Source: Paenibacillus sp. GP183 (lineage in GTDB: Bacteria; Bacillota; Bacilli; Paenibacillales; NBRC-103111). Taken from it: a DNA stretch of 64,000 bases. Within the stretch, counting starts at the first letter, position 1; every line of letters begins with the position of its first letter. Below the pieces are notes generated by a model. The model was not told the DNA's origin. It saw only the letters and a program-made list of their open reading frames with translations, and did not search any database. The position numbers were made by a program, and so were the translations under genes. Below, piece after piece: positions 43,210 to 51,727 of this stretch. Location: the NCBI RefSeq assembly GCF_900104695.1, contig NZ_FNSW01000001.1:4458001-4522000 (forward strand), in the 5' to 3' direction.

Positions 43210-43340
43210 AACGAGGCTGCCGCGGGATATCGATCGGCAGCCTCGTTACGCTAAACGGATAACGATAGCGTAATGGTGGTTGCTTCGGCAGCCGCTTTTT
43301 ATTGCGTCCGAGGGACGGATAACGATAGCTCAAAGGTCAT
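43210..43340 (+). repeat. Compound repeat: long hairpin, unit A, UUCG hairpin, second unit A
   Basis: AACGAGGCTGCCG pairs with CGGCAGCCTCGTT (43210-43247). Unit A CTAAACGGATAACGATAGCG follows at once, then GGTTGC-TTCG-GCAGCC (43278-43293) with a T run, then ACGGATAACGATAGCTC at 43314. Another hairpin GGAGCTGCGCGGCAGCTC with a T run is at 43391-43412. Confidence 0.82.
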
Positions 43341-43476
43341 CCTTACAAAACATTAGCTTTGGTGAGCAAGTCCATAAACCACGACGAAGGAGCTGCGCGG
43401 CAGCTCTTTTTGCTTCTTCACATCTCCGTTTTTGTATAAGTCGTAAATGTTCCACAGGGGTGTAGGTGTTTTTCGG

Positions 43477-43638
43477 TTATGCTAACGATCCCCGTACAAT
43501 TTTTATTAACGGACCATCGTATTGGTAAATGCACTTATCCTTCAACGTTTTAAATCCATAGATTGCAGGTCGAGGAATGAGATCCTGATTGGCTAGCAAA
43601 GATTTGGATACATTAAGCTTGGTTGCAAACCCTCCCAT
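43477..43638 (-). CDS. Possible small ORF
   Basis: The ORF has 53 codons from ATG 43638: it begins MGGFATKLNVSKSLLANQDL and ends IKIVRGSLA. The stop is inside a sequence like repeat unit A. Codon use looks plausible, but there is no clear ribosome-binding site or known family, so this may be a relic. Confidence 0.3.
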   Translation of the reverse strand: MGGFATKLNVSKSLLANQDLIPRPAIYGFKTLKDKCIYQYDGPLIKIVRGSLA

Positions 43639-43829
43639 ACAACCCAATCCTTTCCGTGATAGAAATAAAAAAGGATATGGGTTTTTTAGTAATTGTTACA
43701 TGGACTAATACCCATCAGTTTTTTTATGGGGCGAAGTTTTCTCAATTGGAATCATGACTTTATGGATTTTGGAAAAACTAAATAGAAAATCCACATCCTA
43801 GAAGGAAAATGCCTTGTATTGTCCACTAT

Positions 43830-43970
43830 GGCTATATAGGCATCTTCGGTGCTTCTTGGCATTATTGGTGTGGCCGGTTCCAGATGAGCTCTTAATGGCC
43901 TTTGAGGGATACTTAATTTCGCAAGGTAAACTTCACTATTTTCCGACAGTTCCTGTCTCGGTGTTAATGC
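43830..43970 (+). pseudogene. DedA-family fragment
   Basis: A short frame contains VPDELLMAFEGYLISQGKLH, matching the N-terminal reentrant part of DedA proteins (compare IPNELLLAYAGFLVSNGQIT of the intact gene at 8154). YGYIGIFG lies just upstream in another frame. The remainder of the gene is absent. Confidence 0.7.
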
Positions 43971-44006
43971 CGGATTTATTTTCAGTAAAAGGGTGGGTAA
44001 CTCTGA

Positions 44007-44747
44007 ATGATAAAAAAGACTGCATTCCTTAGTTTCTTTCTTTTTCTTATATTTTTACAGTCTGATATTTCAGGAAGCGCTAAAGTTCCACAAATTTATA
44101 TTAACGGAACTAAGATTAACACAGAAGTATCCAGAAAAGGAAATGGATGTGTTTCAATACAAAATGCAGAAAAAAATCAAATCACTATTAAATTGGTCGG
44201 TGATTCGCATCCTTTATATAAAATTGTTATTGATCCCGGACACGGAGGTGTTGATGTAGGTACAGTGGGTATTAGTGGCCGATTTGAAAAGGATTTCTCC
44301 TTATCCACAGCACTTAAAGTCAAAAGGCTCATGAGCTTGGAACCTGCGGTCAAGGTCTATTTAACGAGAACTGACGATACTTTTATCCCACTTAATGATC
44401 GGATCACAATGGCCAATCAACTTTCAGCCGATCTATATCTTTCCATTCACCCCAATATGGTTAGAAACTCCATGACAAAAGGCACGGAAACCTTTTTTTA
44501 TCGAGAAAGCAGTATGTTATTCGCACAAATCGTTCATAAGCATGTGCTGAAAGCTACAGGCTTTCCAGACCTTCATGTTGATTATGAAAATTTTCGGGTA
44601 ATCAAGAATACGATTATGCCTGCTGCCTTGGTAGAGGTGGGTTTTTTGTCCAATGCTGCGGAGGAAAAGGCGCTTTTTATGAGTAATAATCAAGACAAAA
44701 TAGCAGCAGCTATGGTGGATGGGATTAAGGAGTATTTGGGGATTTAG
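44007..44747 (+). CDS. N-acetylmuramoyl-L-alanine amidase (Amidase_3)
   Basis: The protein has 246 residues. The signal peptide (about 1-24) is followed by a zinc amidase domain: IVIDPGHGGVDVGTVG (first His), FEKDFSLSTALKV (Glu), LYLSIHPN (second His) and PAALVEVGFLSN (catalytic Glu). It cleaves the bond between muramic acid and the peptide and could act on the spore cortex or vegetative wall (CwlD-like size). GGGTGGG precedes ATG 44007. Its 3' end overlaps the convergent flippase gene by 23 nt. Confidence 0.9.
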   Translation: MIKKTAFLSFFLFLIFLQSDISGSAKVPQIYINGTKINTEVSRKGNGCVSIQNAEKNQITIKLVGDSHPLYKIVIDPGHGGVDVGTVGISGRFEKDFSLSTALKVKRLMSLEPAVKVYLTRTDDTFIPLNDRITMANQLSADLYLSIHPNMVRNSMTKGTETFFYRESSMLFAQIVHKHVLKATGFPDLHVDYENFRVIKNTIMPAALVEVGFLSNAAEEKALFMSNNQDKIAAAMVDGIKEYLGI

Positions 44748-46257
44748 TAAGTTTAATCACGTTGGTTAGTTTGAGTGTCATCATATAAACTAGAATTGAC
44801 AGACAAATCGTCCCCAACACATTCCACGATAAAACATACCCGATATGCTCCATGAACGAAAAAGCAGAAATCCCGCAGATTGTCATGATTAACACACCAA
44901 ATGCCGCTTTCATAATGTTCCGCATATCCACATAAAATCCAATAATGCTTGAAATTGAAGAGAAATTCAGAAGGGTCAATACAAACATGCCGAAAGCGAG
45001 GCCTATTGCAACTCCATGAACGCCAAATTTAGAACCAAGCATTATAATTGCAACTACCTCAAAGAGGTTTGCGATTATAAGATTCCACATTACTGCAGAA
45101 GCCTTACCTAAACCTAATAATATCGCATATAATGGAGACTCAAAATAATACAAGAAGAAAATAGGAGCTAAAATCTTCAAAAGAGCTCCAGCATCCGGCG
45201 AATGGTAAATAACGGTTGTTAACGGAACTGCCCATACATATAAAATAACTGTGCTAGGAGCTCCCACATAAAGAGCGATCTGCATGGCCTGATCCATTCT
45301 TCGATGCATCAGCATGCCATTATGATTAGCCTTTGCTTCACTTATGGCTGGAATCAGCGCCGTGGACAGCGACCGCGTGATGAAATTTGGAAGAAATAAT
45401 AAAGGGAAAGCATAGCCGAACAATAAACCATATTGTTCGGTCGCCGCTACAGTGCTGATTCCCGAGAGTACTATACTTTTGGTTACAAGCATCGGCAGAA
45501 ATGCACTGTAAATCGAAAGAAAAACACCGTTGCCCATGGTCGGCAATCCAATATGTAATAATTCAAATAACGTTTGTTTTCCCAGCAATAAAGAGTCAGA
45601 GATTTTGTGCTTGATCCCGATTTTCTTGCTATACAATCTAAACATGGTGAACACACAGAGTAGTCCCGCGCCTTCACCGATAACGACACTGATCATTGCG
45701 CCCGCTGCTGCATATTCAATTCCATACGGCAATAGAAAACGAACCATAACGAAGATAAATGTGATCTGTACCAAATGCTCAATGACATCAGAAAAAGCGA
45801 GTGGTTTCATATACTGTTTTCCGCGGAAATAACCCTTCAATACCGCGGAAATGGCTATAATTGGCGCGATTGGCGTAATGGCAATCATAGAATAATATGC
45901 CCTTTGATCAGCCAAAAACACGGATGCAATCATCTTAGAACAGAAGAAAGAGATAAGGGTTAGAATAATACTAAGAGTGCCTGTAACGATAAGAGAAACG
46001 ACCAGGATTCGTTTCACTTTTAATGGATTACCTTGTGCATCTGCTTCGGAGACAAGCTTGGATATGGCCACAGGCAGTCCTAATTCAGTTAATGTAATAA
46101 CAAGTGGAACAAGCGGATGAGCCATCATCAGCAATCCGATACCCTCTGTGCCTAATAAACGGGATAAAATGATACCATTGACGAAACCAAGTATTCTTGT
46201 GATAAAAGCCGCTGTTGTTAGTATAACAGTACCACGTACAAAAGATTGTTTTTGCAT
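44725..46257 (-). CDS. SpoVB-type polysaccharide flippase, copy 2
   Basis: The protein has 510 residues with 12-14 membrane helices. It is clearly paralogous to the protein at 39554-41104 (shared blocks: ADQRAYYSMIAITPIAPI, RSLSTALIPAISEA, ESPLYAILLGLGKA). It is more AT-rich than copy 1. The family moves lipid-linked wall precursors. GGAGATG precedes the start. It is convergent with the amidase gene, a sensible partner in cortex or wall work. Confidence 0.88.
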   Translation of the reverse strand: MQKQSFVRGTVILTTAAFITRILGFVNGIILSRLLGTEGIGLLMMAHPLVPLVITLTELGLPVAISKLVSEADAQGNPLKVKRILVVSLIVTGTLSIILTLISFFCSKMIASVFLADQRAYYSMIAITPIAPIIAISAVLKGYFRGKQYMKPLAFSDVIEHLVQITFIFVMVRFLLPYGIEYAAAGAMISVVIGEGAGLLCVFTMFRLYSKKIGIKHKISDSLLLGKQTLFELLHIGLPTMGNGVFLSIYSAFLPMLVTKSIVLSGISTVAATEQYGLLFGYAFPLLFLPNFITRSLSTALIPAISEAKANHNGMLMHRRMDQAMQIALYVGAPSTVILYVWAVPLTTVIYHSPDAGALLKILAPIFFLYYFESPLYAILLGLGKASAVMWNLIIANLFEVVAIIMLGSKFGVHGVAIGLAFGMFVLTLLNFSSISSIIGFYVDMRNIMKAAFGVLIMTICGISAFSFMEHIGYVLSWNVLGTICLSILVYMMTLKLTNVIKLTKSPNTP

Positions 46258-46331
46258 TTCGATACATCTCCAGTAAAATTATCATTCTCTATCCACTATA
46301 TTCGCAATCCATTAATACATGCGAACAAGCT

Positions 46332-46380
46332 AAACCAGCGGTAGTCTAGGACTTTATTTTCACGTCCAATTCTGCCGCTT
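46332..46380 (+). repeat. Second repeat family, copy 4
   Basis: AGCGGTAGTCTAGGACTTTA starts at 46337 and TCTGCCGCT closes the stem at 46371; GGAC/GTCC form an inner stem. Confidence 0.72.
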
Positions 46381-46533
46381 GGTAGCCCTTCACTCCACTA
46401 TTCCAGCTAATAGCTTGTCAATATTTAATTATTAATGGTGGATTCATGAGGTGGTATACTTAAAAAAGTGCATGGGAAAGAACCGTCCCATAAAGCACGG
46501 AAAAAAATTCCATATATTTCTATTTCTTGCTAC

Positions 46534-47735
46534 TTACTCTAAACGGAACGCTTCCTTAGTAGTTAAGATGGCAAAAATCCAGTGGATGAGTTTATTCACA
46601 CAAGCAATTATCGCTACTTTGAACAGCTTTCCTTCAGCACGTTTCTTATCATAATAAGCCCTTAATTTCTTATTTCTATTACTACGAATACCACATCGTA
46701 CAGCTTGATATAGGGCAGTACGAAGTCTTCTGGAGCCATGCTTAGTGATTTTATTTGGGTAGCTACAAACTTGCCTGAAGAAAAAACACTTGGATCAACA
46801 CCGGCAAAGGCCACCAGTTTCTTTGCGTGATCAAACCGATCGATTTCCCCGATCTCAGCTAAAATTGTTGCAGCAATTTTAGTGCCAATACCGGGTATCG
46901 ATTGGATTAAATCATATTCAAGTAACTCTTCAGCCAGGGCCTCTATCGATTTATTAAGGTCTGCTAGATGGTCCTGGTATTGAAGAAGCAATTTGATGAG
47001 CAACTGAATGGAGATCAAATGGCTTGAAAAAGCCGTCTCCTTAAAGGGATTTCGCTTTGCTGCAGCCCCTAGGATTTGAGCTCGTTCCAAGCACCATGAG
47101 ACGGATCTGCCGCGTCCAGTAAGACGCCCGATTGCAGTTGTAATCTCCAACTCGGACATTTCTAGGACCTCTTTGGACGTTGGGTGTAAAGCCAGAAATC
47201 GAAGGGAAACCTTTGAATAAAGGTCACCAAACACGCCATGATATTCAGGGAAAACTTGATCCAGAATAGCCTGAAACTGTAGTTTTGCTTGGACATACAT
47301 ACCCGTTAAAGATTCATGTTGGCGTGTTAGATAGCGTAAATTCATGAGATGCTGACCCCGCTTTTTGTAGGGTTCAAACTCTTCTTTATAGAACAGCGTC
47401 CCTAATAGATGGGCATCAGCGGCATCCGTCTTCAACCGTCGCAAATTGGTTTTCTTGGCGTTATGTGAGATTAAAGGATTAATGACGATGTTCAAATACT
47501 GGTGCTCATCCAGAAACTGAACAACGGGGCTATGATAATGGCCTGTTGCTTCCATAACAATGGAGGGACGTATCCCTGCAGCTGATTCCACTCCTCTCAT
47601 ATAATTTAGAAAAGACGCTAACCCTTCAAGATCATGATTAAACCTAAAGATCTTCCCATGAGGTACTCCACGGTCTAAAAAAGCTTGTGCATGGCTCTCT
47701 CCCTTTGATACATCCAAACCAATGACTGGATTCAT
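46534..47735 (-). pseudogene. IS110-family transposase with a 3' frameshift
   Basis: The DEDD recombinase domain begins VIGLDVSKGESHAQA (first Asp) and has VMEATGHYHSPVV (Glu) and LKTDAADAHLLG (Asp pair). The C-terminal Transposase_20 part shows IQSIPGIGTKIAATILAEIG and AFAGVDPSVFSSGKF, with its catalytic Ser. After VATQ the frame changes: the DNA continues as KITKHGSRRLRTALYQ and YYDKKRAEGKLFKVAIIACV in the other frame up to the stop at 46534. One A is missing from a CCCAAATAAAA stretch. Confidence 0.85.
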
Positions 47736-47965
47736 GACATCACTCCTGTAGTATTTTCACCGGCAACCCCTAACCTTCTTGTCTTCCACACTATCGCATG
47801 TGATACGGGATTCATGTCCCAACCAGCCTAACCATGGTTGAACAAGTAGGGGGGATGAACTGAATAGCTCTCGGGATCCAAGTCCCACGGGCAGAAACGT
47901 TCGATCCCCGGCTACCGCTATCTTACGACCTTACAAAAAAGAGGTCGACCAGAAAGATCTGGTGA
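47736..47965 (-). ncRNA. Candidate bridge RNA region of the IS110 element
   Basis: About 230 nt of structured, non-coding sequence precede the transposase gene, where IS110-group elements encode their bridge RNA. A related sequence (AAGAAGG-TTAG-GG-GCCGG) precedes the IS110 remnant at 60.2 kb, which shows it is part of the element. A GAGGTC...GACCTC hairpin is at 47941-47971. Loops and guides cannot be placed by eye. Confidence 0.45.
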
Positions 47966-47978
47966 CCTCATAATACGA

Positions 47979-48003
47979 ACGGGCAGTATAGTGGAATGAG
48001 GTT
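47979..48003 (+). repeat. Dispersed repeat, unit B
   Basis: CGAACGGGCAGTATAGTGGA stands next to the IS110 element without a unit A on its left, as if the element had inserted into or replaced the other half. Confidence 0.75.
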
Positions 48004-48118
48004 ACGGGATTATGAAAAAGGCGAGCCATAAATGTTGCTCACTATTTTGATTGCAACCTAACTACTTGTTCTTTCGTTTGAACAATAAACATCGTTATAA
48101 AGACTGGAGGGGCTGGAT

Positions 48119-48619
48119 TTGAAGATATTTCTATTATTTTTCGTGATGGCTCTAGTGCTCATGGGCTCAGTTGGTTGTTCTGGTGCTCAGTCAAATGGTG
48201 CAAAACAGCCAATAGGCAAGGAATTTGAGGGAGAGCAACCGCCTAAGGCTGAGATTCAGATTGGTAACCGAATGTATGAGACAAAGCTCGGCACATATTG
48301 CTGGCAATCAAAAAATCAAGGAAGATGTGTGGATACTATTGGTCCAGTTGAACTCTTAAAAGGCGAGAATCCAGTTTCAGTACAGCCTGGTGAATTTATT
48401 AAGTTCCTTATGAATTATGAGCCGCAACCGAACAAATACCATATCGATCAAATCAATGAAGGTAAAATTACAGAAGTTGTGGTGAAAGAAAACAGTTTTC
48501 ATGCACCTACACAAAAAGGGACTTATTTTTATTCATACGGAGTTTGGTGGATGGATGAACATATAGAGAACCAATCTCGTGGTGATGCTTTTTATTATTT
48601 CGTCCTAAAAGTTATCTAG
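48119..48619 (+). CDS. Lipoprotein of unknown function
   Basis: The protein has 166 residues. The signal sequence ends in lipobox LMGSVGC (Cys at about residue 20). The mature domain has two Cys (TYCWQS and GRCVD) that could form a disulphide, and a Tyr/Trp-rich C-terminal block. TTG 48119 is chosen because GGAGGGG lies 6 nt before. The repeat unit A begins 7 nt after the stop. Confidence 0.75.
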   Translation: MKIFLLFFVMALVLMGSVGCSGAQSNGAKQPIGKEFEGEQPPKAEIQIGNRMYETKLGTYCWQSKNQGRCVDTIGPVELLKGENPVSVQPGEFIKFLMNYEPQPNKYHIDQINEGKITEVVVKENSFHAPTQKGTYFYSYGVWWMDEHIENQSRGDAFYYFVLKVI

Positions 48620-48626
48620 ATGAATT

Positions 48627-48709
48627 AAGCTAACGGATAACGATAGTTGAACACCGAGAGGGGGTGCCGCGGCACCCCTTCGCTATGCTAACAGGATGTA
48701 GAGTTAAGG
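48627..48709 (+). repeat. Dispersed repeat, complete A-hairpin-B copy
   Basis: Unit A CTAACGGATAACGATAGTTG is followed by the perfect stem GGGGTGCC-GC-GGCACCCC (48661-48678) and then a diverged unit B GCTAACAGGATGTAGAGTTA. Confidence 0.85.
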
Positions 48710-48768
48710 AAATTTTATACAAATACCAAACTAAAAATATATAATAAGAGAAAAATGGAGGATAAAAC

Positions 48769-49323
48769 ATGGCACTTAATTTTGATACAACTCGTTTATT
48801 GCTTCGGTTTTTTGAGTTATCTGATGCAAGAATGGTTCAACAACTAGCTGGCAACGAAGAAGTAGCACGCACAACTCTAGCAATTCCTCATCCTTACCCA
48901 GATGGTGCAGCGGAACAATGGATTGAAAATGTTCGTCAATCCTCAGAAAAAGGGGATAGTTATGCTTTTGCGATGATAAAAAAGGAAGATGGATCATTGA
49001 TTGGCAATATGAGCATGGGAGTATCTCAAAAGCATAAACGTGCTGAACTTGCTTATTGGGTTGGTCAACCATTTTGGGGGCAAGGATTTGCAACAGAAGC
49101 TGCTCGTAGGATCGTTCAATTTGGATTTGAAGATTTAGACTTAAATCGCATTTTTGCCGCTGCAATGACAAAAAATCCTGGGTCATATAAGGTAATGAGA
49201 AAAATCGGTATGAAAGAAGAAGGCACTCTCCCTCAGCATGTATTGAAGTGGGGAATCTACGAAGATTTAGTGTTTTACGGAATGGTCAAATCAGATTATT
49301 TAAAAGAAGGCTTGTTAAGCTAA
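48769..49323 (+). CDS. GNAT-family N-acetyltransferase (RimJ/RimL-like)
   Basis: The protein has 184 residues. The fold is shown by TTRLLLRFFELSDARMVQQL, LAYWVGQPFWGQGFATEAAR with the acetyl-CoA loop (GQGFAT), and LNRIFAAAMTKNPGSYKVMRKIGM. It probably acetylates a small molecule or a protein N-terminus. GGAGG precedes the start. The stop codon TAA is part of the following repeat unit A. Confidence 0.9.
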   Translation: MALNFDTTRLLLRFFELSDARMVQQLAGNEEVARTTLAIPHPYPDGAAEQWIENVRQSSEKGDSYAFAMIKKEDGSLIGNMSMGVSQKHKRAELAYWVGQPFWGQGFATEAARRIVQFGFEDLDLNRIFAAAMTKNPGSYKVMRKIGMKEEGTLPQHVLKWGIYEDLVFYGMVKSDYLKEGLLS

Positions 49324-49385
49324 CGGAAACGATACCTCAAATAAGTGGTTAAGCAGGCTGTCGGCGATCGGCAGTCTGTTGCTGT
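49317..49385 (+). repeat. Dispersed repeat overlapping a stop codon
   Basis: Unit A (CTAACGGAAACGATACCTCA) supplies the TAA stop of the acetyltransferase gene. The hairpin AGCAGGCTGTCGG...TCGGCAGTCTGTTGCT follows at 49352-49383. No clear unit B is seen. Confidence 0.78.
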
Positions 49386-49583
49386 TGCATTGATCGCTTT
49401 GCTATTACAAATGTTTCAGTATATGATCTGCTTCGCATTTAGGATTTTGGCCGAAACGATAACAACATGAAAATAGCAGAATGCCGTTTGGGGTGAATTC
49501 TAATGCAACAATTTGGTCGTATTAAATAACTGAAACCTTTTTCATTTTCATGAGTCATTATTGTAGAAAGGAAGGTGCCACGT

Positions 49584-50129
49584 ATGGATCAGAAAGAGCA
49601 ACTTAAATTGTGGATTCAGCAGTATTATGACCGACTAACCTATATAGCGTACACGTATTTAAAAGATCACAGCCATGCGGAGGACATTGTCCAAGATAGT
49701 TTCGTAAACGCCTATCGCTCGAATCAGCAGCTAAAAGATCCAACTCGTCCATTTCCGTGGTTGGTTCGGATTGTAATAAACGAATGTCATAACTCTATTC
49801 GGCAAAACCGACGAGAACAGCCAACAGAATTCTTACCTGAACAGAGAAGTATTAGTACAGAAGATCTTTATCTGGAGCAGAGTAGAGATCAAGAAGTGTA
49901 TTCCGCAATCATGTCCCTAAATGAAAAATTTCGCACACCAGTGATCCTATTTTATTTTGAGGATATGTCAATTCGTGAAATTGCTCATGCACTTAAGCTC
50001 AGTGAAGGAGCGGTTAAGACGCGGCTTGCAAGAGGTAGAGACAAACTGAAAGGTAAATTGAGGAGGGGTGATTTAGATGAGCTTGGAGACGATTATTCGG
50101 CAAGCAAAGCCAACTTATATCCACGCTGA
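49584..50129 (+). CDS. ECF-type RNA polymerase sigma factor
   Basis: The protein has 181 residues. Region 2 shows RLTYIAYTYLKDHSHAEDIVQDSFVNAY and region 4 shows FRTPVILFYFEDMSIREIAHALKLSEGAVKTRLARGRDKL (quoted here as blocks within those stretches), typical of the SigV/SigW/SigX-like class. It starts at ATG 49584 after AAGGAAGG. Its 3' end overlaps the next gene by 53 nt, so the anti-sigma protein is translationally coupled. It is expected to redirect transcription upon an envelope signal. Confidence 0.9.
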   Translation: MDQKEQLKLWIQQYYDRLTYIAYTYLKDHSHAEDIVQDSFVNAYRSNQQLKDPTRPFPWLVRIVINECHNSIRQNRREQPTEFLPEQRSISTEDLYLEQSRDQEVYSAIMSLNEKFRTPVILFYFEDMSIREIAHALKLSEGAVKTRLARGRDKLKGKLRRGDLDELGDDYSASKANLYPR

Positions 50130-50844
50130 AAAGAATGAGGTAACATCGGTCATCTTGAACAAATTGGAGCAGCCGGAGTTAGAGCTTGCGAAGGTTACAA
50201 CCTCAAGGAAATTTTCTTGGCTGAAGAAGGTTACATCAATAGTTGCCCTTGTGGGAGTCGTTCTTGTTGGATTCGGTTCTATTGCGGCTTGGGCCAGTGG
50301 CACAAATATGCTTAATGTAGCTGTAAAGTTCGTAAACAACATTAGAGGCGGCGATGCATTCGGAACTTCTTGGGGTCTACAGCATACACGAATGGATCTT
50401 TCCCATGTCCAAGACAGTATTCGCGAAAATAGATACACCGATACTTTAAGTACTTTTATTGGTACAAATCAATTTCCGCGTTTAGATGTGAGCGATGTAA
50501 TTGTAAACAATATTAGTGCTTTTATGGTTGACCGTAGTAAGCAGGCGTTCTATATCTTTGCCGATGGATATTTACAAAACAGTAAGGATGAGGTTGTGCG
50601 TCTTAATTTGTACCATAATACCGGTGGTGACGTATCGATCAGTGGTCAAACGCTCACAAACAAACAGGAAACGATGAGCCTTTCTGGCATTGAAGCAACG
50701 TATATCGAGTTTACAAACGATAAGTCGACGAATAATTTTATTACGTGGAAGTCAGGTGATTGGATTTTCGTGTTATTTTCATCCAACGTTCCTAAACAGC
50801 AGTTGGTGAAGTATGCTCTGGATATTGAGAATCAAATGAAGTAA
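50077..50844 (+). CDS. Membrane-bound anti-sigma-like protein
   Basis: The protein has 255 residues. A short cytosolic N-terminus (1-50) is followed by one membrane helix (VTSIVALVGVVLVGFGSIAA) and an extracellular domain ending like DUF4367 regulators (NFITWKSGDWIFVLFSS). AGGAGGGG precedes ATG 50077. Position directly after an ECF sigma gene, overlap and topology identify it as the probable cognate anti-sigma factor. A complete dispersed repeat follows 94 nt downstream. Confidence 0.8.
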   Translation: MSLETIIRQAKPTYIHAEKNEVTSVILNKLEQPELELAKVTTSRKFSWLKKVTSIVALVGVVLVGFGSIAAWASGTNMLNVAVKFVNNIRGGDAFGTSWGLQHTRMDLSHVQDSIRENRYTDTLSTFIGTNQFPRLDVSDVIVNNISAFMVDRSKQAFYIFADGYLQNSKDEVVRLNLYHNTGGDVSISGQTLTNKQETMSLSGIEATYIEFTNDKSTNNFITWKSGDWIFVLFSSNVPKQQLVKYALDIENQMK

Positions 50845-50938
50845 TGTTCGGTTCATTTTGGGCGGCTGCTACGATGACGAGAGCACAAGTTTATTCGACG
50901 TAGTGACCTTTTCTGCTCACATGGTCGTATCGTTCCGT

Positions 50939-51016
50939 TAAACTAACGGATAACGATTGTTCAACAACAAAACGGCTTGGGGCAGCCGTCATTGCGAACG
51001 GGCAGAAGATTGGAAG
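50939..51016 (+). repeat. Dispersed repeat, complete A-hairpin-B copy
   Basis: Unit A CTAACGGATAACGATTGTTC is followed by the stem ACGGCT/AGCCGT (50971-50989) and unit B CGAACGGGCAGAAGATTGGA. CCGTTAAACTAACGG around its start forms an extra palindrome. Confidence 0.82.
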
Positions 51017-51088
51017 AAGGAATAAAACGCTTTGTTATAGAAAAAGAACACAAGTGATTTTTTAATATGGGTAGAGGGGTGATTCGGA

Positions 51089-51538
51089 TTGAAAACTATC
51101 CAAAAGATGTATGAGCATTTAAATTGGGCTAACCAACGTATTTTTAAAACACTGCAAAGTATTGAAGATGAAAACCAGGAGGTATGGCGTTTATTTTCCC
51201 ATATCCTTAATGCTGAAAAAGTATGGATAACTAGATTACGTGGATTGGACAGTTCACAACTTTCCATATGGTCGGAGGTCGGTATAGAGATCTGTGCAGA
51301 ACTTGTTAAACAAAATGAAGAGAGCTTCACAGCTTTTTTTACTAATTTAGCAAATACTGACCTAGATAAAATAATATCCTACACAAATAGTAAAGGAAGA
51401 GAGTTTAAAAATTCTGTACGGGATATTTTAACTCATGTAGCATTGCATGGTCAGTATCATCGAGGACAGATTAACTCACGACTTCGAGCAGTTGGTATTG
51501 AACCAGTTAATATTGACTTTATTACATTTGTGAGATAA
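51089..51538 (+). CDS. DinB-family protein
   Basis: The protein has 149 residues. It is a four-helix bundle with His residues in HLNWANQRI, FSHILNAEKVW and HVALHGQYHRGQINSRL, the metal-binding triad of DinB/YfiT-like proteins. Members include thiol transferases dependent on bacillithiol, but the substrate is not known here. TTG 51089 is preceded by AGAGGGGTGA. It stands alone. A partial repeat (CAACTAACGAAG) follows at 51557. Confidence 0.87.
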   Translation: MKTIQKMYEHLNWANQRIFKTLQSIEDENQEVWRLFSHILNAEKVWITRLRGLDSSQLSIWSEVGIEICAELVKQNEESFTAFFTNLANTDLDKIISYTNSKGREFKNSVRDILTHVALHGQYHRGQINSRLRAVGIEPVNIDFITFVR

Positions 51539-51727
51539 ATGTATTCGGGTTTGTTCAACTAACGAAGAAGTATGACAAGTTCTGCTATAAGCGCTTAACG
51601 GCGTGAAAAGCAGGAGATTACAATGAGTAATCTTAACTATACAACCGAGGATGGGAATGACGGAACCATGTATCCCGAAACCATCCCGCCAATACTCCTG
51701 CGCTCGTCATGACTAACAGCTCATGTG

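Larger units (their letters stand above)
46440..47975 (-). mobile_element. IS110-type element, defective
   Basis: The element holds a transposase gene on the minus strand with a frameshift near its 3' end, and about 230 nt of noncoding DNA in front of the gene. Exact ends cannot be set because IS110 elements lack clear terminal inverted repeats. Unit B of the dispersed repeat abuts the upstream side at 47979. Confidence 0.75.
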
